Below, in pieces: positions 53,686 through 59,462 of a stretch of 59,462 nt of DNA; within the stretch, counting starts at the first letter, position 1, and every line of letters begins with the position of its first letter. Source of the stretch: a virus. Under the pieces are notes generated by a model. It saw nothing but the letters and a program-made list of their open reading frames with translations. It did no database searches and was not told the origin of the DNA. Where the stretch lies: positions 1 to 59,462 of IMG/VR virus record IMGVR_UViG_3300042197_001662; one strand, written 5' to 3'. The translations under genes and the position numbers were made by a program.

Positions 53686-54346
53686 GGTCTACGGCGCACT
53701 CCGCAAACGACTGGGGCAGTGTCGCTTCCAATTTGATGTTGACACCCCAGCGCAAGCATTTAAAGCGTTGTGTGTTAATTTTCCCGGTCTAGACAAGTGG
53801 TTAATTGATAGTGAACAAGAAGGGGTTGGTTATCGGCTAACAATCGGCAAGGAAAAAATAAACGAAACCAATGCTGTTTTAATCGGCTGCCCGTGGAGTG
53901 AGCAAGAAGTTTTTAGCATCACACCCGTTATTGCTGGTGCCGGTGGTAATGCTGCCGCAAGTATCGGCATTGGCGTCGGCTTGGTATTTGCCTCGTTCTT
54001 GCTGCCCGGTGCTGGTCTTTTTGGCGCTACAAGCTTGTTTGGAGCTACTGCTACAGCCACTGGTGCGGCTGGCGCTTTAACCACCTTGGGCGTTGCGTTG
54101 AGTGGATTAGGTGCGTCGCTGGTTATTGGAGGTATTGCACAAGCAATTTCACCGTCTCCAATAATGTCTACCGCTGCAAATAACTCGTTTGAACGTGGAC
54201 GTGAAGCTGCCAAGTTTGAGTCGTTTACCTTCAGCGGAATTGTCAATACCGCCAAGCAAGGTTTACCCGTGCCAATCGCCTACGGGCGCTGCTTCGTAGG
54301 TTCCGCTGTGCTCTCCAGCGGTCTTGACGTGGATCAAATCCTATGA
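53672..54346 (+). CDS. Tail assembly protein (gpI-like)
   Basis: 224 aa. MKVVKVYGALRKRLGQCRFQ, then AQAFKALCVNFPGLDKWLID (ubiquitin-like N-terminus), two hydrophobic Gly/Ala segments (GIGVGLVFASFLLPGAGLFG and GALTTLGVALSGLGASLVIG) and AISPSPIM. Typical of gpI. The C-terminus PIAYGRCFVGSAVLSSGLDV is also in family members. It overlaps the J-like start by 4 bases. Confidence 0.85.
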   Translation: MKVVKVYGALRKRLGQCRFQFDVDTPAQAFKALCVNFPGLDKWLIDSEQEGVGYRLTIGKEKINETNAVLIGCPWSEQEVFSITPVIAGAGGNAAASIGIGVGLVFASFLLPGAGLFGATSLFGATATATGAAGALTTLGVALSGLGASLVIGGIAQAISPSPIMSTAANNSFERGREAAKFESFTFSGIVNTAKQGLPVPIAYGRCFVGSAVLSSGLDVDQIL

Positions 54347-57300
54347 CTCGCATTGTTGGTGCTGGTGGCGGCGGTGGTGGAGGCGGTTGCTTTCTTGGGC
54401 ACACGCTTGTTGCCACACCAACGGGCGAACGCCGCATTGATGAGCTACGCCCCGACGATCTTGTCTGGAGCTTCGACCACAACGGCGGAATCCACGAAGC
54501 CAAGGTGCTCAAGGTTCACAAGCACGAAAACGAGCGCGTCATCCGTTACACGCTCTGGGGCGGTCAGATCCTTGATGCCACGCCAAACCACTGGGTACTC
54601 AACCAGTTCAACGCCTTCGTCGAAATCGACACCCTTGGCGCGGACGACTGCCTAGTCGATCACAACGGGCACCTGCGCCCCATCGTCAGCAAGGCTGAAT
54701 TTTGCAATGGCACCGTCTACAACCTGACGGTCGAAGGGCACCACACTTTTATTGCTGGCGGAATCCGCGTCCATAACGCCGGTCTAGGTCTGGGTATCGC
54801 CGGTTCCGGTGGAGGCGGTGGAGGCGGCGGTGGCAGCAAAGGTGGCGGCGGTGGCGGTGGCGCCAGTCGTACCCCTACCGAAGCCGACGACTCGCTTCAG
54901 TCTGTCCAATTTGGCAGCGTGCTGGATCTGCTGTCGGAAGGCGAAATCCAAGGCATCGAAAACGGCAACAAGGGTATTTATCTCGCTGGCACACCGATTG
55001 AAGATGCTGCCGGAAACGTCAATTTCTCCGGCTTCACGATCGAAAGCCGCACTGGTACACAAGCCCAGAGCTATATCAGCCAACAGATTGGCACCGAAAG
55101 CGAAAAAGGCGTCAACGTCGAAGTCTTCAAAGACACCCCAGTCGTTCGCACCATCACCGATTCAGACGTTGATCGTGTTCGCGTAACGCTGCAAATCCCG
55201 GCGCTACAAATCTTCCTGGATAACGGCGACATTATCGGACACAGCGTACAAATTCAGATCCAAGTTCAGTACAACTCCGGCGGCTACACAACAGTTGTCA
55301 CCGACACGATTAGCGGCAAGACCAGCAATCCTTACCAGCGCGATTACATGTTGTTGCTGTCTGGAGCATTTCCTGTTGACATCAAAGTTGTCCGCGTCAG
55401 TGACGACGAAACAACCGCCCGCCGCCAAAACCTGACCTACTGGTTTAGCTACACCGAAATCATTGATGAAAAACTGCGTTACCCCAACAGCGCACTGGCA
55501 TACCTGCGTTTTGATTCGCGCCAGTTTGATTCAATCCCAACCCGCAAATATCTGATTCGCGGCGTCAAAGTACAACTGCCATCTAACGCCACTGTTGATA
55601 CCACCACTTACCCAGGTCGCGTGACCTACGCAGGCATCTGGGACGGCACATTTGGCGCGGCGACATGGTGCAGTGACCCTGCCTGGTGTTTATACGACCT
55701 GCTCACTAACACCCGTTATGGCGCGTCAATTCCCGCCAGCAGCCTCGATAAATACGACTTCTACGCCATCAGCCAATACTGCAACACGCTGGTAAGCAAC
55801 GGACGCGGCGGGCAAGAACCGCGCTTCTCGTGCAACCTGCTCATCAACAGCCGCGACGAGGTTTACAACGTCATCCAAGAGATGACAAGCCTGTTCCGTG
55901 GCATCGCGTATTACGGCGCTGGCTCGCTGGTACTGCAGCAGGACAAACCCACCGATTCGCAGTATCTGATTGGTCCCAGCAACGTTATTGACGGCAACTT
56001 TGTTTATAGCGGCACCTCACAAAAAGCCCGCCATACCACCGCCACTGTTGCTTGGCAGTCCTACGACACCCTTGGTGAAGTCGAATACGAATACGTTGAA
56101 GACGCCGACGCTGTAGCCAAATACGGCATCATCAACAAAGATATCAAGGCGCTGGGTTGTTACAGCCAAGGGCAGGCACATCGCGCTGGTAAGTGGGCGC
56201 TACTGAGCGAACAAAACCTGACCGAAACTGTCACCTTCTCGGTGTCAATCGACAGTGGCATCATCTTGCGCCCCGGCATGGTGATCGACGTTGCCGATCC
56301 GTTGAAAGCTGGCTCACGCCGTAGCGGTCGCGTCAAGTCCGCCACGACAACCGCCATCACGATTGACAGCAGCACTGATCTGACCGTCAACCTATCCAAC
56401 AGCCCAACAATTTCGGTGTTGATGCCAACGGGCTTGGTGGAAACCAAATCCATCAGCAGCATCAGCAGCGGCGTTATAACCGTCAGCAGCGCCTTCAGCG
56501 AAGCTCCTAACGCCAACAGCGTCTGGCTCATCCAAACCAGCGACATCCAATCCCAGCAATATCGCGTTTTGAATGTTGCTGAAGCGGAAGATGGAATTTA
56601 CGGCGTCACCGCACTGGAATACAACAGCAGCATTTATGCCGCCATTGAATCAGACATCAATCTGACCGAACGAGACATCAGCAACCTGTCTAACAAACCT
56701 GATGCCCCAAGCAGTCTGGGTGGAACGGAATATCTATACCAAGACGGGCAAAGTGTATTTTCCGGCTTCGACCTGAGCTGGACTAGCCCGAAACAGCGCG
56801 TCAACGAATTTCGCGTTAAGTGGCGCATTGATAACGACAACTGGAGCCAAGCCAACACCACGTCACCGTCCCTGCAGATCAAAAACACCCGCAAGGGCAC
56901 GCTGTATGTCCAAGTCACCGCCGCCAACTACCTCAATAAGGTCAGCGAAATTGCCGTTGCCCAATTTGACCTGATTGGCAAAACCGCTGTTCCCGGCAAC
57001 GTCCAAAACCTCACGTTTGAAGCAATCAATAACAACTCCGGTCGCCTGCGCTGGACCGAAACCGTTGACCTTGACGTGAAGGTTGGTGGCAAGATCCATA
57101 TTCGCCACAGCAGCCTCACTGACGGCACCGCCACTTGGAGCAACAGCGTTGACCTGATCCCAGCAAAATCCGGCTCTTCTACTGAGGCGATTATTCCGCT
57201 GGTGGAAGGCGAAGTGCTGGTGAAATTTGAGGATGACGGTGGACGACAAAGCGCCAGCGAAACCAGCGTCATCATTGATCTGCCCGACACCATCGCCCCG

Positions 57301-58110
57301 CTCACGATCCAAACCCGGCGAGAAGATCAAGATGCCCCACCGTTCCAAGGATCGAAGGTGGATGTGTTTTACAGCGACGAGTTCGATGCGCTCACGCTGG
57401 ATGGCGACACCGCTTTCGACACCGTTGTTGATGTTGACGCCATGGTCAACTTTGACGTGATTGGCGAAGTCCTTGGCTCAGGCAATTACACCTTCCTGAA
57501 CACGTTGGATCTGGGCAACACCTTTGCCGTTGACCTGCGCCGTTATTTCGTCACCCGTGGCTACTACCCGTCCGATCTAATCGACTCCCGCACCAACACG
57601 GTGGACGACTGGAGCGATTGGGACGGCGCCGTGACCGACAAGGTAAATGCCAAGCTGATGTTGCGCTCCACCACCGACAACCCAAGCAGCAGCCCGACTT
57701 GGGGAAGCTGGCAGGAGTTTGTCAACGGCACCTTCCGTGGTCGCGGCTTCCAGTTCCGCGCTGACCTCACCAGCAGCGCCATCGACCAAAACATCTTGGT
57801 GGACGAGCTGGGCTATGACGCCACCTTCCAGCGTCGCGCTGAAAACAGCGATGGAGCGGTCAGCAGCGGTGCAGGCGCCAAGGCGATCACCTTCGCCAAT
57901 CCGTTCTGGACTGGTACGGCAAGCCTCGGCGGGGTCAACGCCTACCTGCCAAGCATCGGCATCACGGCCCAAAACATGGGCACCGGCGATTACTTTGAAG
58001 TCACCAGCGTCAGTGGCACCGGCTTTACGGTTACCTTCAAAAATTCGGGTGGCACTGCCGTCAGCCGTAACTTCAACTGGAGTGCGGTTGGTTATGGCAG
58101 AGGCGGTTAA
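54343..58110 (+). CDS. Tail-tip host-specificity protein (gpJ-like) with Hint domain
   Basis: 1255 aa. Residues 1-15 are Gly-rich; 16-145 are an intein-like Hint domain; 146-175 are again Gly-rich; from about 176 the gpJ plan begins: ADDSLQSVQFGSVLDLLSEG, EIQGI, then the J core (FAYYGAGSLVLQQDKPTDSQ-like region at residues 520-550), EDGIYGVTALEYNSSIYAAI and two fibronectin III-like domains around 780-960. The last 250 residues are beta-rich receptor-binding sequence. It forms the central tail tip. The Hint insert is unusual; see findings. Confidence 0.88.
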   Translation: MTRIVGAGGGGGGGGCFLGHTLVATPTGERRIDELRPDDLVWSFDHNGGIHEAKVLKVHKHENERVIRYTLWGGQILDATPNHWVLNQFNAFVEIDTLGADDCLVDHNGHLRPIVSKAEFCNGTVYNLTVEGHHTFIAGGIRVHNAGLGLGIAGSGGGGGGGGGSKGGGGGGGASRTPTEADDSLQSVQFGSVLDLLSEGEIQGIENGNKGIYLAGTPIEDAAGNVNFSGFTIESRTGTQAQSYISQQIGTESEKGVNVEVFKDTPVVRTITDSDVDRVRVTLQIPALQIFLDNGDIIGHSVQIQIQVQYNSGGYTTVVTDTISGKTSNPYQRDYMLLLSGAFPVDIKVVRVSDDETTARRQNLTYWFSYTEIIDEKLRYPNSALAYLRFDSRQFDSIPTRKYLIRGVKVQLPSNATVDTTTYPGRVTYAGIWDGTFGAATWCSDPAWCLYDLLTNTRYGASIPASSLDKYDFYAISQYCNTLVSNGRGGQEPRFSCNLLINSRDEVYNVIQEMTSLFRGIAYYGAGSLVLQQDKPTDSQYLIGPSNVIDGNFVYSGTSQKARHTTATVAWQSYDTLGEVEYEYVEDADAVAKYGIINKDIKALGCYSQGQAHRAGKWALLSEQNLTETVTFSVSIDSGIILRPGMVIDVADPLKAGSRRSGRVKSATTTAITIDSSTDLTVNLSNSPTISVLMPTGLVETKSISSISSGVITVSSAFSEAPNANSVWLIQTSDIQSQQYRVLNVAEAEDGIYGVTALEYNSSIYAAIESDINLTERDISNLSNKPDAPSSLGGTEYLYQDGQSVFSGFDLSWTSPKQRVNEFRVKWRIDNDNWSQANTTSPSLQIKNTRKGTLYVQVTAANYLNKVSEIAVAQFDLIGKTAVPGNVQNLTFEAINNNSGRLRWTETVDLDVKVGGKIHIRHSSLTDGTATWSNSVDLIPAKSGSSTEAIIPLVEGEVLVKFEDDGGRQSASETSVIIDLPDTIAPLTIQTRREDQDAPPFQGSKVDVFYSDEFDALTLDGDTAFDTVVDVDAMVNFDVIGEVLGSGNYTFLNTLDLGNTFAVDLRRYFVTRGYYPSDLIDSRTNTVDDWSDWDGAVTDKVNAKLMLRSTTDNPSSSPTWGSWQEFVNGTFRGRGFQFRADLTSSAIDQNILVDELGYDATFQRRAENSDGAVSSGAGAKAITFANPFWTGTASLGGVNAYLPSIGITAQNMGTGDYFEVTSVSGTGFTVTFKNSGGTAVSRNFNWSAVGYGRGG
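54388..54777 (+). other. Intein-like (A-type BIL) Hint domain inside gpJ-like gene
   Basis: 130 residues (16-145). Begins C16-F-L-G-H-T with TPTGERRIDELRPDDLV (block A), LDATPNHWVL (block B, T-x-x-H), TVYNLTVEGHHTFIAGG (block F) and ends GIRVHN (block G, His-Asn). The next residue is Ala146, not Cys, Ser or Thr. No homing-endonuclease insert. Both flanks are poly-Gly. Confidence 0.85.
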
Positions 58111-58145
58111 AGTGAGACAAATACTGTCCTGAAGCGGGCTAGCTC

Positions 58146-59462
58146 ATGGCTCAGCACGATTACGTTATTGCCAACGGCACTGGTGCAGCCGTCCGCAGTG
58201 ACCTCAATAACGCGCTTGCTGCGATTGTGTCACAGAACAGTGGCGCAACGGAACCCGCAACGACCTACGCGTTCCAGTTCTGGGCAGATACCACCACCAG
58301 CACCTTAAAGCTCAGAAATAGCGCGAACAATGCCTGGATCGAGCTGCTGCAGCTTGACGGCACGCTGACCATGGAAGACGGCACCGAGGCGCTGCCCGGT
58401 CTTGCCTTCCGCTCCGACCTCGATACCGGAGTCTGGCGCCCAGGAACCAACTCACTGGCGATCAGCACCAACGCCGTGGAGCGCGTTGAATTTGGCGCCA
58501 GCGAAGTTGTTTTCAATGACGGCGGCGCTAACTACGACTTCCGCGTCGAAGGTGATACAAACGCAAACCTGCTATTTGTTGACGCCTCGGCAGATGCGGT
58601 AGGCATAGGGTCTTCGACGCCTCAAGATTCTCTACAAGCGCCAAATGCACGCTTTACAGTTTTTTCGGCAGGCGGATCAAGTGGCTCAACATTTGATAAT
58701 GGTGTTCGGATTCTTTCGGGTGACGGAGGCCCTGGAAATAGACCTTCTATACAAATCAGTGGTGGTGGCACCGCTGGACTTAGCAACAAAAGTTTCCGCA
58801 CCTATTACGACAACGGCGGAACAGAATCTTTGTATTTTACCTACCAGGGCGGTGCTTATTTCGGAGCAGCGGTAGGGATTGGCGTTACGAGTCCTACGCA
58901 AGCACTAGAAGTTGCCGGTTCAATTCGCCTTAACAATGATCTTCTTGTTGCCGATGCAACTGCAACTCGTGGTCGCATTTATGGTGACTCCACTGGATTG
59001 GTTGTTCGCGCTGACACGGGACTTCAACTCCGATTCCATGCTGATGCTCAAGAGAAGGCGCGTATTGATACATCAGGACGCCTGTTAGTTGGCACGTCTA
59101 CGAGTGCTAGCGCGGGTGATGCTCAATACGCAAAGTTACAAGTTCAAGGAAACACAAATAACAACGCCGGTAGCGCCATTTTTGCTCTTTTAAGAGGAGA
59201 AGCGGCAACAAGTATTACTTCGGGCGAGTCAATCGGCTTGCTTCAATTTGCGGACAGTTCTGGCAATCCATTTGGGTATATTCAGTGTGTAGCCGATGGA
59301 AATGCGGGATCGGGTGATTACCCAGGACGCATAGAGTTCTCGGTGACGAGGGATGGCCAGGCATCGCCAACTGAGGCGCTCAGGATTACAAATGGTGGAG
59401 CAATTTCTTGTGGGCCGCAAGTTAGCGGTGCAGATCTTGTTGGAACAGAAGCCTGCGGTTTT
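58146..59462 (+). CDS. Long tail fibre, 3' end cut by window edge
   Basis: 439 codons with no stop before the edge. N-terminal MAQHDYVIANGTGAAVRSDL is a known tail-fibre attachment motif (ANxTGAAVRADxN). Then RSDLDTGVWRPGTNSLAIST and repeated beta blocks (GIGSSTPQDS; IDTSGRLLVGTSTS). Its last 127 bases equal 17936-18062, so it very probably continues into an S74 chaperone domain like that of the 17508 gene. Confidence 0.85.
   Translation, partial: MAQHDYVIANGTGAAVRSDLNNALAAIVSQNSGATEPATTYAFQFWADTTTSTLKLRNSANNAWIELLQLDGTLTMEDGTEALPGLAFRSDLDTGVWRPGTNSLAISTNAVERVEFGASEVVFNDGGANYDFRVEGDTNANLLFVDASADAVGIGSSTPQDSLQAPNARFTVFSAGGSSGSTFDNGVRILSGDGGPGNRPSIQISGGGTAGLSNKSFRTYYDNGGTESLYFTYQGGAYFGAAVGIGVTSPTQALEVAGSIRLNNDLLVADATATRGRIYGDSTGLVVRADTGLQLRFHADAQEKARIDTSGRLLVGTSTSASAGDAQYAKLQVQGNTNNNAGSAIFALLRGEAATSITSGESIGLLQFADSSGNPFGYIQCVADGNAGSGDYPGRIEFSVTRDGQASPTEALRITNGGAISCGPQVSGADLVGTEACGF
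59336..59462 (+). repeat. Terminal copy of 127-bp exact repeat
   Basis: Identical to 17936-18062. The contig stops at the end of this repeat. See findings for the assembly interpretation. Confidence 0.95.

Noticed and set aside
54361-54388. Poly-Gly run as a sequencing artefact
   Set aside because: Gly-rich N-termini are normal in gpJ proteins and the frame stays open with mixed GGN codons.
1-59462. Temperate lifestyle
   Set aside because: No integrase, excisionase, CI/Cro-type repressor or attachment site could be recognised, although genes may lie outside the window.

Overview
The window looks like most of the genome of a tailed, siphovirus-like bacteriophage whose host is probably a cyanobacterium. 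Virion genes have the lambda/siphovirus order: TerS, TerL, portal, scaffold, major capsid, neck proteins, tail terminator, tail chaperone with frameshift, 900-aa tape measure, then M-, L-, K-, I- and J-like tail-tip proteins and fibres. Many small genes are of kinds I associate with cyanophages, and one candidate resembles the phycobilisome-degradation protein NblA. I see no integrase, excisionase or CI-type repressor. DNA polymerase keeps Phe at the 762-equivalent position. A lytic lifestyle is the simplest reading.

Layout. 1-3.3 kb: tail-fibre genes, their small companions and a pair of overlapping exported proteins. 3.36-20.9 kb: accessory region with a bimodular endolysin, holin-like proteins, two tRNAs, HNH endonucleases, a Dps-like ferritin, a 2OG-Fe(II) oxygenase, an NblA-like protein, a Dam-like methylase, Phd- and DUF433-type antitoxin-like proteins, and a second fibre with an S74 chaperone. 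20.7-22.2 kb: a second bimodular endolysin behind a small membrane protein. 22.2-32.4 kb, minus strand: the replication/nucleotide block (DNA polymerase A, NrdR-like zinc ribbon, DUF3310, dCTP deaminase, DNA-binding proteins, primase-helicase) with many small overlapping genes. 32.5-36.6 kb: SSB-like protein, PD-(D/E)XK nuclease, HNH-AP2 endonuclease and small genes, divergent from the helicase. 36.7-59.5 kb, plus strand: packaging, head and tail.

How it works together. The minus-strand block supplies primase-helicase, polymerase and nucleotide-pool enzymes. The divergent SSB and exonuclease face it across a 146-bp promoter region. A dyad of TGTCCC/GGGACA repeats at 10-bp spacing lies inside the primase-helicase gene and is a candidate replication origin or protein-binding array. 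Lysis appears to use two endolysins with different glycosidase heads and a shared C39-like tail domain.

Other notable features are an intein-like Hint (BIL) domain in the glycine-rich N-terminus of the J-like tail-tip protein, a homing endonuclease inserted at the stop codon of a DUF6321-like gene, and an assembly signature: the last 127 bases exactly repeat 17936-18062, so the right end is probably a de Bruijn-graph repeat break and not a natural end. The left end also cuts a gene, so the true genome is probably a little larger. No gap without a gene exceeds 300 bases; the largest (15532-15821 and 37531-37740) hold inverted repeats described below. All names rest on reading motifs by eye; no database search was run.
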